From the IMG/VR virus record IMGVR_UViG_3300006917_000055, positions 1 through 40,397 of that record: a stretch of 40,397 bases of DNA. The stretch is one strand, 5' to 3'. The notes under the pieces are model-generated. The model had not been told where the DNA came from. It searched no databases and saw only the letters and a program-made list of their open reading frames with translations. The stretch's first letter is position 1, and every line of letters begins with the position of its first letter. Below are positions 17,554 to 24,860 of this stretch, one piece after another. Both the position numbers and the translations under genes were made by a program. The stretch comes from a virus.

Positions 17554-18990
17554 ATGGCTGGACTTCTGTCGAACGATTACTCGCCCGATCCTGTTGCGCA
17601 GGGCCTGCTCGGGCTGGGAGCCGCACTTATGACGCCCCGCGCGCTGGGTGGCGGCATGGGCCCCGGCCTGCTCGCCTTCAACCAGCAGGCCATGCAGGCG
17701 CAGCAAATGCGGCGGCAAATGGAACAGGACGCGCTGCGGCAAAGGCTGATCGACGCCCAGTTGCAAGAGACGCTTGCGCAAGCAGACGAGCGCAAGATCA
17801 ACGCCGAAAAGCAACGTCGAGCCGTTCAACTGCAGGACGAGTTTTGGCAGAAGCTTGGATCGTCCGGGCGCGACTCTGTTGTCGCTCAGACGGGCGGACT
17901 TGCTCCAACACAGGCGAACGCCGACGCCATGTCGCAGCCAATGAAAATCACGCCGGAACTGGTGGCGTATGCATTGCGGGCGGGCATTGATCCGGCGAAG
18001 CTTCAGCAGATATCGGAGTCGAGGAACTGGGGCCGGGACAAGGTTGCAGGCACGGTTGAAACCACCGACGCGCAGGGACGCCCCGTCACGCGTATGCGCA
18101 CCGACTACGGCGACTTCATTGGCGCGGCCATGCCAAAGCCGTACGAGAAGAAGTTCCAGGACACGGGCGGCTCGATTGGCGTGCTCGATCCGTACACGGC
18201 ATCGCTAGACGGCACGATCGGCAAAACCATGACGCCGGGCGAAGTCGCCAGCAATCAAGTCGCGCTGGGGCAATTGGGCGTGGCGCGCGGCAATCTCGGC
18301 GTCGCGCAGGAGCGACTGGCGTTCGACAAGGCGGGCGGCGCAGACGGTGGCGTGCAATACATGAACACGCCCGCCGGGATTGTCGCGGTGCCGAAGAAGC
18401 CTGGCATGGGCGCCGCACCCGCAGGCCAGTACGTTATCGGCCCCGACGGTATGCCGCTTGGCGGCGATCCGCAGACTGGGCCGCAGGCACGCGTGCGGGA
18501 CGCCAGGGACGCGCTGACGATCATTTCCGAGGCCGAGAAGCTCCTTCCGAAAGCGACGGGCAGCTATCTGGGCGTCGGCGCGGATATGTTGGCGCAAGGC
18601 TTTGGCGCTTCGACTCAAGGCGCGCAGGCGGCAGCACAGTTGAAGGTGCTCTCCGGATCGCTGGTGTCGAAGATGCCGAAGATGAGCGGGCCGCAGTCCG
18701 ACAAGGACGTCGCCATGTACCGGGAAATGGCGGGCCAGATCGGCGACGCGACGCTGCCGGTGTCGACTCGCATGGCAGCGCTGAAGACACTGCGCGGCTT
18801 GCAAGAGAAGTACGCAGGAATTCAACCGCCTGCGCCGCAGGAGCCTGCAAAGCAAAGCGCTCCTACGCAAAGTAACGCGCCGACGTTCAGCAATCTGCCC
18901 GCGCCCAACCAGTACCGAGGCAAGACTGTCCGGGACACGTTGACGGGCGACGTGTATATCAGCAACGGCATGGCATGGGTGAAGCAATGA
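17554..18990 (+). CDS. Internal virion protein 2 (478 aa)
   Basis: It starts with a Gly/Leu/Pro-rich segment, then a Gln/Met/Arg coiled coil (residues about 50-95), a middle beta-rich region, and a conserved-looking C-terminal module (L-S-G-S-L-V-S-K-M-P-K-M-S-G-P-Q-S-D-K-D-V) that I recall from other phage internal or tail proteins. It probably travels in the capsid and is ejected with DNA. ATG 17554 follows the previous stop by one base. The final residues overlap the next start (ATGA). Confidence 0.65.
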   Translation: MAGLLSNDYSPDPVAQGLLGLGAALMTPRALGGGMGPGLLAFNQQAMQAQQMRRQMEQDALRQRLIDAQLQETLAQADERKINAEKQRRAVQLQDEFWQKLGSSGRDSVVAQTGGLAPTQANADAMSQPMKITPELVAYALRAGIDPAKLQQISESRNWGRDKVAGTVETTDAQGRPVTRMRTDYGDFIGAAMPKPYEKKFQDTGGSIGVLDPYTASLDGTIGKTMTPGEVASNQVALGQLGVARGNLGVAQERLAFDKAGGADGGVQYMNTPAGIVAVPKKPGMGAAPAGQYVIGPDGMPLGGDPQTGPQARVRDARDALTIISEAEKLLPKATGSYLGVGADMLAQGFGASTQGAQAAAQLKVLSGSLVSKMPKMSGPQSDKDVAMYREMAGQIGDATLPVSTRMAALKTLRGLQEKYAGIQPPAPQEPAKQSAPTQSNAPTFSNLPAPNQYRGKTVRDTLTGDVYISNGMAWVKQ

Positions 18991-21122
18991 GCCGCTTCGT
19001 GCTGGTGGACGAGGGCGATCCGTCGAAACGGTTCGTCCTGCAGGAAGAATCTGCAGCGCCTCCGAAGGAAGCCGTGCAGTCGCTAGGCGAGGCGCTTGCA
19101 GGCATTCCGCGACAACTTGGACTGACTGCTCGAGCCGGCCTGCAGGGTGCGGGCGGCATGATTGGAATGCTGTCCGATCCGATCGCCGCCGCAGCGAACC
19201 TCACGGGCCTGCCAAAGTATCTGACGGGATCGAACATTCCGTTCGCGCGCGACACCATGAAAGGTGTCTCCGACGCCGTCGGCCTGCCGACTCCGCAGAC
19301 GCCTACCGAGCGCGTTGCCGGACAGACGGCGGAAATGATGGCGGGCGTTGGTGGCGGACTGGGGGCCGGGCGCCTGCTCTCCAGTGTTGGAGGGCCGGTA
19401 GCGCAGCAGATAGGCGCTGCCATGACGCAGGCCCCGCGTGAGCAGCTGGGCGCGGCGATCGGTGGCGGCGTTGCTGGCGGTTCCGCGCGAGAGGGCGGAA
19501 GCGGCCCCGGCGGCGAGTTCGCTGCGTCGCTGCTGGGCTCCGTCGTGGGCGGCATGGCCCCTGCTGGCATTGATCGGGTGTCGCAGAACGTCTCGCGGCT
19601 GATCGCCCCGCGGCTGACGCCGGAACAGATCGACGTCAACCTTTCTCGCGCGCTTGCGAACCAGGGTGTCGACTGGGCCGCGCTGCCGCCGAACGTGCAG
19701 GCGTCGTTGCGCAATGAGTTGGGCGCGGCCATGCAGACGGGCGATCAGATCAACCCGGAGGCGCTGCGTCGTCTTGCCGACTATCGGACGGTAGGGGCCA
19801 CGCCAACACGGGGACGAGTAACGCTTGATCCGGTGCAAGTCACTCGCGAGAAGAACCTTGCCAAGATGGCAGCCAACAGCGGGCAGTCGGAACTCTACGG
19901 GCTGCCGGCGCTGGAGAATCAGAACAACAAGGTGCTGATTGACGCGCTGAACGGCGTGCGCGGCGAGCCGATCGACATTTCCAGCGCGGGCGGTTCTGCG
20001 CTTAACACGATCCTTGGCAAGGACACGGGCTACGCGACAAAAGAGAACGCGCTGTATCGGGCCGCGCGCGAGTCTGCTGGCAGGAACATTCCGCTGGATC
20101 GCGAGCAGTTCGTATACGGGGCCTACCAAAACCTTGCCAAAGAAAACAAGGGTGCGTTCCTGCCGGACAACATCAATACCTTGCTGGAGAACATTCGCAA
20201 CGGCGTGATCAAGAAGGGCGGCGCGGAGTACCCCGTCCCGTTTGACGTTGACACGATCGACGCGCTCAAGACGACGCTTGCCAAGGCAACGCGCGCGAGC
20301 AAGGACGGCAACGAGCGAGCAGCACTCGCGATCGTGCGCAACGCGCTGGAAAGCGCCCAGCCCGCTGCCAATCCGATTAAGACGGCGTTCGGAGGCCAGC
20401 AGGTTGCAACGGCGGCGCAGGGGGCGCAGCTTGCTGCGGCTGATACGTTGCCTGCGGACGCCATGAAAGCGTTCGACGCAGCCCGTGCTGTGGCGCGTGA
20501 GCGCAGGACGTGGCAGGAATCTTCCAAGGCCGTGCAGGCGGCCATTGACGGTGCGGAGCCGGATCAGTTCATCCAGAAGTTCCTGCTGTCGAACCAAGCG
20601 ACCGCCGCTGACGCAAAATCGCTGGCGCAAGAGTTGACCCAAAGCCCAGCGGCGAAGGACGCCGTGCGCCGATCGATTGTTGAGCACTTGAAAGACAAGG
20701 CGCTGAACAAGGCCGCCGACGAGGTGGGCAAATTCAGCCAGTCTGGGTACAACAAGGCGCTGGACGATCTACGCAAGAAGCTGCCGTCGTTCTTCTCGGC
20801 CGACGAGATTGCGAAGTTGCAGGCCGCTGGAAGGGTGGCGAGTTACGAGCAGTTCCAACCCGTCGGCTCTGCGGTGAACAACAGCAACTCCGGAGCCCTG
20901 GTGCTGGGCCGAGCGCTAGACGGGATCGTCGGGTTGGCTAAGTTCATTCCGGGCGGGCGGGCGCTGGTGGCTGATCCGTTGCAACAGGTGCAGGTTCGGA
21001 TCGGATCGAGCGCCGCGCAAAACGTGCTGCCTGGGTTGCTGGCGCCGCGTCAGACGCCCGTATTGACAGGCAGCGCACTTCTGCCGGCCGCGTACTCGGC
21101 GGGCCTACTTACGGCGCCGTAG
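18987..21122 (+). CDS. Internal virion protein 3, large (711 aa)
   Basis: The N-terminus (R-F-V-L-V-D-E-G-D-P-S-K-R-F-V) is followed by a Gly/Ala-rich amphipathic region (residues about 20-200) that could insert in membranes, then long helical segments to the end. Size and order match the largest ejection protein of short-tailed phages. No lytic transglycosylase motif is visible. I prefer ATG 18987, which overlaps the previous TGA, over ATG 18975. The last 18 bases overlap an opposite-strand small ORF. Confidence 0.68.
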   Translation: MSRFVLVDEGDPSKRFVLQEESAAPPKEAVQSLGEALAGIPRQLGLTARAGLQGAGGMIGMLSDPIAAAANLTGLPKYLTGSNIPFARDTMKGVSDAVGLPTPQTPTERVAGQTAEMMAGVGGGLGAGRLLSSVGGPVAQQIGAAMTQAPREQLGAAIGGGVAGGSAREGGSGPGGEFAASLLGSVVGGMAPAGIDRVSQNVSRLIAPRLTPEQIDVNLSRALANQGVDWAALPPNVQASLRNELGAAMQTGDQINPEALRRLADYRTVGATPTRGRVTLDPVQVTREKNLAKMAANSGQSELYGLPALENQNNKVLIDALNGVRGEPIDISSAGGSALNTILGKDTGYATKENALYRAARESAGRNIPLDREQFVYGAYQNLAKENKGAFLPDNINTLLENIRNGVIKKGGAEYPVPFDVDTIDALKTTLAKATRASKDGNERAALAIVRNALESAQPAANPIKTAFGGQQVATAAQGAQLAAADTLPADAMKAFDAARAVARERRTWQESSKAVQAAIDGAEPDQFIQKFLLSNQATAADAKSLAQELTQSPAAKDAVRRSIVEHLKDKALNKAADEVGKFSQSGYNKALDDLRKKLPSFFSADEIAKLQAAGRVASYEQFQPVGSAVNNSNSGALVLGRALDGIVGLAKFIPGGRALVADPLQQVQVRIGSSAAQNVLPGLLAPRQTPVLTGSALLPAAYSAGLLTAP

Positions 21123-21188
21123 CCAGTCGATTAGCGCAAGCACGATCAGCCCGGCAATCCAGCCGAGCGTCGTCGGGTTCCATTCCAT
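21105..21188 (-). CDS. Possible 27-aa single-membrane-span peptide on the opposite strand
   Basis: Reading leftward from ATG 21188, a short frame encodes a 27-aa peptide: a short polar start, a hydrophobic core (L-G-W-I-A-G-L-I-V-L-A-L-I) and a basic end (L-R-R-R-K). This is the profile of a tiny inner-membrane protein. A GGTGGGGA ribosome-site-like stretch sits just upstream. It is the only leftward frame in the late region and fills the otherwise empty gap 21123-21236. It may be spurious. Confidence 0.35.
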   Translation of the reverse strand: MEWNPTTLGWIAGLIVLALIDWLRRRK

Positions 21189-21236
21189 TTCCCCACCCTA
21201 ACACGCCACCGAACAAGACGAAAGGAAGCGGGCGTC

Positions 21237-21521
21237 ATGCCAACCGAGAGCGCGGAGAAAAGGTGGGAGCCTAGGATATGGACCGTCGCGCAGACTTTGC
21301 TGGTGGCCATCATGCTCTGGATGGGTAGCACCCTGCTGGACATGCGGGAGACGCTGGCCCGACTGGACGAGCGAATCAGCCAGGTGCTCGCCTCCCAGCG
21401 CATTGCTACAGACGCCCAGTCGATCCGCGATCGGCTGCAAGAAGATCGTCTGAACGCGATCTCGGACAGCAACAAGGACATCCGCATTCGAGTGGATCGG
21501 CTGGAGCGCGGTGGGAAGTGA
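21237..21521 (+). CDS. Lysis-cassette protein with one TM and coiled coil (94 aa)
   Basis: Residues about 16-34 are a membrane segment (V-A-Q-T-L-L-V-A-I-M-L-W-M-G). The rest is a charged coiled coil likely exposed to the periplasm or cytoplasm. ATG 21237 has AAGGAAG upstream, and the stop overlaps the next GTG. It could be a holin regulator or an inner spanin-like protein, but it is short for Rz and no nested Rz1 lipoprotein was found. Confidence 0.7.
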   Translation: MPTESAEKRWEPRIWTVAQTLLVAIMLWMGSTLLDMRETLARLDERISQVLASQRIATDAQSIRDRLQEDRLNAISDSNKDIRIRVDRLERGGK

Positions 21522-21685
21522 TCGAGTCCGCGCTGTGGGCCGCCCTGTGGATCGTGATCGTCCTGTTCGGCTGGTGGGTGATTCTGATCGCCGCGTTCCT
21601 GTTCGACTGGTCCGCGCGCAGGGCGTGGATCGCTATGCTGCTCGCTGCCTTGGCCGCCGCGAAGCTTTGGTGGGATAAGCGGTGA
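21518..21685 (+). CDS. Small two-TM protein, candidate holin (55 aa)
   Basis: Starts at GTG 21518 overlapping the previous TGA. It has a hydrophobic stretch I-V-I-V-L-F-G-W-W-V-I-L-I-A-A-F-L-F (residues about 12-29), a short basic turn (D-W-S-A-R-R-A), then a second span A-M-L-L-A-A-L-A-A-A and a basic tail (W-W-D-K-R). Two membrane spans with a tight turn and location in the lysis cassette fit a class II-type holin. It could equally be an antiholin. Confidence 0.65.
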   Translation: MIESALWAALWIVIVLFGWWVILIAAFLFDWSARRAWIAMLLAALAAAKLWWDKR

Positions 21686-21710
21686 ACAAGAATCTTCAAC
21701 GGGGTTCGAC

Positions 21711-21953
21711 GTGACAGTGGATCAGCAGGAGCGATTGCGTACCGTCGAGTCGTCAATCAGCGAGATAAAGGTGCGACAGACGCAGATGGAAGATCTGCTC
21801 GAGCAGCAAATGCTGACGACTCGACAGATCAAGGCTGATACTGAGTTGATCGTCGAGCTCATCCGTGGCGCGAACGTCTTGGCTCGAATCGCGAAATGGC
21901 TCACGGTCGTCGTCGGCGGCTATTTGGCCGGCAAAGGCATGAAGTGGTGGTAG
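21711..21953 (+). CDS. Coiled-coil protein with C-terminal TM (80 aa)
   Basis: Residues 1-50 are a heptad-like coiled coil (E-R-L-R-T-V-E-S-S-I-S-E-I-K). Residues about 58-76 form a membrane span (I-A-K-W-L-T-V-V-V-G-G-Y-L-A-G). Topology is the mirror image of the first lysis-cassette gene, so the two could act together as holin and regulator. GTG 21711 is the start. The last ten bases overlap the lysozyme gene. Confidence 0.7.
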   Translation: MTVDQQERLRTVESSISEIKVRQTQMEDLLEQQMLTTRQIKADTELIVELIRGANVLARIAKWLTVVVGGYLAGKGMKWW

Positions 21954-23020
21954 GCGTTTCCGAGTCCACGCTTGCGCTGATCCGCCGGTTTGAGGGACTG
22001 CGCCTCGCTGCGTACCAGGATTCGGCCGGCGTCTGGACGATCGGGTATGGAACGACGCAGTACCGCAACGGCGACAAGGTGCGGCCCGGCGATCGGATCA
22101 CCGAGGACGAGGCCGACGCAATCCTGCGTGAGCAATTGGCCGAGTGCGCCAACGCCGTGCGATTGCTTGTCAAAGTACCGCTCAGTCCGCAGCAGTTCGA
22201 CTCCCTTGTTTCCTGGACTTATAACCTTGGCGCGGGAGCCCTGCGCGAGAGCACGCTGCTCAAGCGGCTAAACACCGGGGACTACGCTGGCGCTGCCAAC
22301 GAAATGCTTCGGTGGGTGAACGCAGGCGGGCGGCCCATAGAGGGCTTGCGCCGCCGCAGGGAGGCCGAGCGCGCCTTGTTCCTGTCCGGTGTACAGCCGC
22401 CCGCAGAGGCCCCTGCAAGCCCCGCACAGGCGCCCGTCCCACAACCGGCACCGGAGCAGACGCCCGAGCCCGCCCCGCAACCACTACCGAGCAAACCCAT
22501 GGCCCCTGTCCTCGCCGCCTTGCTGCCGTCGCTGATCGGCATGATCCCGGATCTCGCCAAGCTGTTCGGCAGCGGCACCGCCGTCAGCAACCGCAACATT
22601 GCGGCGGCCGAGAAGGTGGCAAGCGTCGTGGTGGAGGCCACGCAGGCGGCGAACCTGCAGGACGCTGTCGAGCGCATGTCGTCCGATCCTTCGGCACGCA
22701 CGCAGGCCGCAGAGGCGGTGCAAGCAAGGTGGTACGAACTTGCCGAGGCGGGCGGCGGCGGAATCGACGGGGCGCGCAAGTTCAACCTGGCGGCGGCCGG
22801 TATCCCCGCGTGGCGTATGCCCGCCGTGTGGGTGACGGTGGCACTGCTGCTGCCTGTGTACGCCGTGGTGGGCGCGGTACTGTGGGGGCAAGGCTGGAGC
22901 AACGAGATCCGGCTGCAGGTGGTGACTGCGGTGCTGGTGGTGATCTCGGTGGTGTCCGCCTACTGGCTCGGCTCCAGCAGCGGATCGGCTCGCAAGACGG
23001 ACATCATTGCGGACAAGTGA
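21944..23020 (+). CDS. GH24 lysozyme fused to a membrane domain (358 aa)
   Basis: Residues 1-150 are a T4-type lysozyme that cuts peptidoglycan. E17, D26 and T32 have exactly the spacing of the T4 lysozyme triad (E11, D20, T26), within R-F-E-G and G-Y-G-T-T contexts. A Pro/Ala/Glu linker (about 155-185) leads to a C-terminal domain beginning at M186. That domain has an L-L-P-S-L-I-G-M-I-P-D-L-A-K-L-F-G helix, an A-E-A-G-G-G-G-I-D-G-A-R-K motif and two membrane spans (about 285-308 and 318-335). GTG 21944 or 21947 is the start, after AAAGG. No signal peptide is seen. The in-frame ATG for M186 could allow separate translation. Confidence 0.88.
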   Translation: MVVGVSESTLALIRRFEGLRLAAYQDSAGVWTIGYGTTQYRNGDKVRPGDRITEDEADAILREQLAECANAVRLLVKVPLSPQQFDSLVSWTYNLGAGALRESTLLKRLNTGDYAGAANEMLRWVNAGGRPIEGLRRRREAERALFLSGVQPPAEAPASPAQAPVPQPAPEQTPEPAPQPLPSKPMAPVLAALLPSLIGMIPDLAKLFGSGTAVSNRNIAAAEKVASVVVEATQAANLQDAVERMSSDPSARTQAAEAVQARWYELAEAGGGGIDGARKFNLAAAGIPAWRMPAVWVTVALLLPVYAVVGAVLWGQGWSNEIRLQVVTAVLVVISVVSAYWLGSSSGSARKTDIIADK

Positions 23021-23094
23021 TCCGCCGCTTCCTGCGGTGGCTAGGCCGGCGGTTCGAGCCGCGGCGGGGCTGGGAGCATTGGCCGACGGCGTGA
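23017..23094 (+). CDS. Possible 25-aa arginine-rich peptide
   Basis: GTG 23017 overlaps the lysozyme TGA (GTGA), and the frame gives a short basic peptide (V-I-R-R-F-L-R-W-L-G-R-R-F-E-P-R-R) ending at 23094. Coupling and composition make it plausible as the last gene of the lysis operon. It is too short to classify, and no family is recognised. Confidence 0.35.
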   Translation: MIRRFLRWLGRRFEPRRGWEHWPTA

Positions 23095-23104
23095 CATGGC
23101 ACCG

Positions 23105-23212
23105 TTACGCGGCTCGCAGTCGCTCGGCCAGTTGGGTCTTGGCTGCCCAGCAGCCCGTTCGGAATGATTCGAGGATGACGTTGGTGTCCGCGAAAACTCG
23201 GATTTTTGGCAT
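23105..23212 (-). pseudogene. Truncated PIN-domain toxin remnant (35 codons)
   Basis: Starts at ATG 23212, 12 bases after the HTH-ImmA stop. The first 22 residues (M-P-K-I-R-V-F-A-D-T-N-V-I-L-E-S-F-R-T-G-C-W) are a normal PIN-domain start with the first catalytic Asp in F-A-D-T-N. The sequence then changes character and stops at 23105-23107, leaving about a fifth or less of a normal PIN protein. The later acidic catalytic residues are gone, so nuclease activity is not expected. The break lies next to the end of the late operon. Confidence 0.75.
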
Positions 23213-23224
23213 ACGGCGCTCACC

Positions 23225-24346
23225 TCACAGCTCGAATGGTGCGGTGAGGTCGTACTGAGCGAACAGCTCGGTCAACCCGCCAAGTCCAAGGCCCATGGCC
23301 TTGGCGGCTTTGCGAGCCGACAGCCGTCCGTTTTCCAGGGCCTCGTGAAGCATCTTCACGAAGGTAGGAGAGAACCGTTTTGGTGGGCCTGACACCGATG
23401 GCCGCTGCTTTTCTTGCGAAAGACTGCGCCGGGTGTCTTCACCGATGAGCTTGAGGTTAAACAGTCGCCATGCCAGCGTGACCGGTGCAACTCGGAGCAA
23501 GGCCGCGACCTCGCACAGATGCGCAATATCGCCTTGACGTTCGGGCTCGATCAGCTTGTCGAGGGTGGCGCTCGGCATCAGCAGCGCAGCGGCGAAACTA
23601 TTCGCCAACTGCTCGATGCGCTTGCCTTTGCTGCGCTCCTCGACAGAGTTCGACTCCCGGTGTTCCGGCCTCATCGCGTCCCAAGTTAGGGCATGGAAAA
23701 GCTCGTGCGCGAGATCGAAAAAACGCCGGGCTTCGTTCTCGTTGCGGTTGATCAGGATGACACCCATCTCTTCGAGATGGCAGGTGGCACCCGAGATGGA
23801 CTGACCATCGGCAGTGTCAACCGTATCGACGAATAACACCGGGATGTCCAGCTCGCGCTCGATCTTGTCGATCAAGCCTTCGGCTGGAATAACACCGAGA
23901 TCCAGCTCGGCAACCAAACTTTCCGCGCGCTCCTGTGCGTCTTCGAAAGACGACTGCGATGACAGCCGCAGGGCGCGCTTGAGCACGCTTGACCGGCTGT
24001 CCTGCTGCTCGCGCAGCCAGCGAAGCAGACCGATCCATTGACCGGCCTTCAGCTCGAATCCGTCGAGGCTGTCCTCTGGCACCTCCGGCGCGGCACGCCA
24101 GGAGAACTGCGCCTCGCCAGCAACGGCAAACGGGTCGATGAAGAACTCGAGATCTCGGTCCAGCAGGTCGGACAGCGTCAGCATCTCGTCCGGCTTGAGG
24201 GCGCGCTTGCCGTTTTCGATGTCAGAGACCGTCTGACGGTCGTTCAGCCCCATCCCTTGAGTGAGCTGATCCTGCGTCCAGCCCTTGGCCTCGCGCGCCG
24301 CTTTGACGCGGTAGCCGATCAGCTTTTGCGAGATCTTTTCGAGCAT
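23225..24346 (-). CDS. HTH (XRE) - ImmA/IrrE metallopeptidase fusion (373 aa)
   Basis: The N-terminal 70 residues are an XRE helix-turn-helix (V-K-A-A-R-E-A-K-G-W-T-Q-D-Q-L, then V-S-D-I-E-N-G-K-R). A central ImmA/IrrE zinc-peptidase domain has H214-E215-L-F-H218 and a downstream E-Q-L-A-N-S-F-A-A-A-L-L-M-P helix that supplies the third ligand. This architecture is known as the regulator/antitoxin side of toxin pairs, here with PIN. ATG 24346 is chosen because AGGAGG lies eight bases upstream; the GTG at 24355 would abut that site. It has its own promoter with a palindrome and is probably expressed in the lysogen. Confidence 0.88.
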   Translation of the reverse strand: MLEKISQKLIGYRVKAAREAKGWTQDQLTQGMGLNDRQTVSDIENGKRALKPDEMLTLSDLLDRDLEFFIDPFAVAGEAQFSWRAAPEVPEDSLDGFELKAGQWIGLLRWLREQQDSRSSVLKRALRLSSQSSFEDAQERAESLVAELDLGVIPAEGLIDKIERELDIPVLFVDTVDTADGQSISGATCHLEEMGVILINRNENEARRFFDLAHELFHALTWDAMRPEHRESNSVEERSKGKRIEQLANSFAAALLMPSATLDKLIEPERQGDIAHLCEVAALLRVAPVTLAWRLFNLKLIGEDTRRSLSQEKQRPSVSGPPKRFSPTFVKMLHEALENGRLSARKAAKAMGLGLGGLTELFAQYDLTAPFEL

Positions 24347-24368
24347 GGCAGTCACCTCCTAAACCTGC

Positions 24369-24408
24369 ATTTTAGTCTTGCGAAGTTAAAAAGGCAAGAA
24401 TATCTTGC
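24369..24408 (-). promoter_or_regulatory. Promoter and operator of the HTH-ImmA gene
   Basis: On the minus strand, TTGCCT (24392-24397) and TAAAAT (24369-24374) are separated by 17 bases. An inverted repeat GCAAGA / TCTTGC (24394-24399 and 24403-24408, 3-bp centre) overlaps the -35 box. This suggests autoregulation by the HTH domain. The sequence differs from the immunity operator at 29757 and 30283. Confidence 0.72.
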
Positions 24409-24508
24409 GTTACGATGTTTGCATCTTTATCCCGATTGCCCTGCGTTGCCATCCTCTTCGGGGGATCGAGCTCACCATCCTTGACGGTTGCAATTCCTCG
24501 GAGCCGTC

Positions 24509-24667
24509 ATGAAGAACCTCGAACTCGCATCTCCCTCAGAGATGTCCGCCAGTGCCCGCGCTGGTGAAATCACCGCCATCCTTGCGGCCGCCATCGTCCG
24601 CACCGTCGTCGCAGAAGCACCAAAACAGAGAGAAGTTGGCCTTGGCTTCCTGCCTGTCCAATACTAG
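24509..24667 (+). CDS. Small Ala-rich protein near attP (52 aa)
   Basis: Opens at ATG 24509 with GGAG six bases upstream and runs to TAG 24665-24667. The product has a helical A-R-A-G-E-I-T-A-I-L-A-A-A-I-V-R core and a tail R-E-V-G-L-G-F-L-P-V-Q-Y. I recall similar short proteins beside integrases, but no function is known to me. Its stop-proximal codons carry the first TGTCCAA motif of the candidate attachment region. It lies divergently from the HTH-ImmA gene. Confidence 0.6.
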   Translation: MKNLELASPSEMSASARAGEITAILAAAIVRTVVAEAPKQREVGLGFLPVQY

Positions 24668-24857
24668 CCGGCGACGCCCCGAAATCGCCGAGGATTTCGC
24701 GCCCCAGAACTACGTGTTTTATTGGACACGGAAACACACGGACGGCCTATCCATGCGGGCTGCCGGCCATTTGCGGACGGACTGACCGAGTACCTTACCT
24801 GCCCGGAAACCCGCATGGTTGAGCCATGTGTTGTCCAACATTTGGACAACTGTCCAA
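24655..24857. other. Candidate attP region with five TGTCCAA motifs
   Basis: TGTCCAA or its complement occurs at 24655-24661, 24722-24728, 24832-24838 (within GTTGTCCAA), 24842-24848 (within TTGGACAAC) and 24851-24857. The third and fourth form a perfect 9-bp inverted repeat around CAT. A second inverted pair, CCATGCGGG (24751-24759) and CCCGCATGG (24810-24818), lies between them. The region is gene-free (24668-24860) and abuts the integrase stop codon, the usual place for attP. Arm-site function is inference; the core cannot be identified without the host junction. Confidence 0.6.
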
Positions 24858-24860
24858 AAC

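Noticed and set aside
21237-23094. Rz/Rz1 spanin pair in the lysis cassette
   Set aside because: The TM-coiled-coil protein is too short for a typical Rz, and no nested lipoprotein signal was seen in other frames.
23105-24346. Active PIN toxin-antitoxin module
   Set aside because: The PIN frame stops after 35 codons and lacks the downstream catalytic acids.
24830-24850. Intrinsic terminator at the 9-bp inverted repeat after the integrase
   Set aside because: No T-run on either side, and the motif recurs nearby as single copies, which suits protein binding better.
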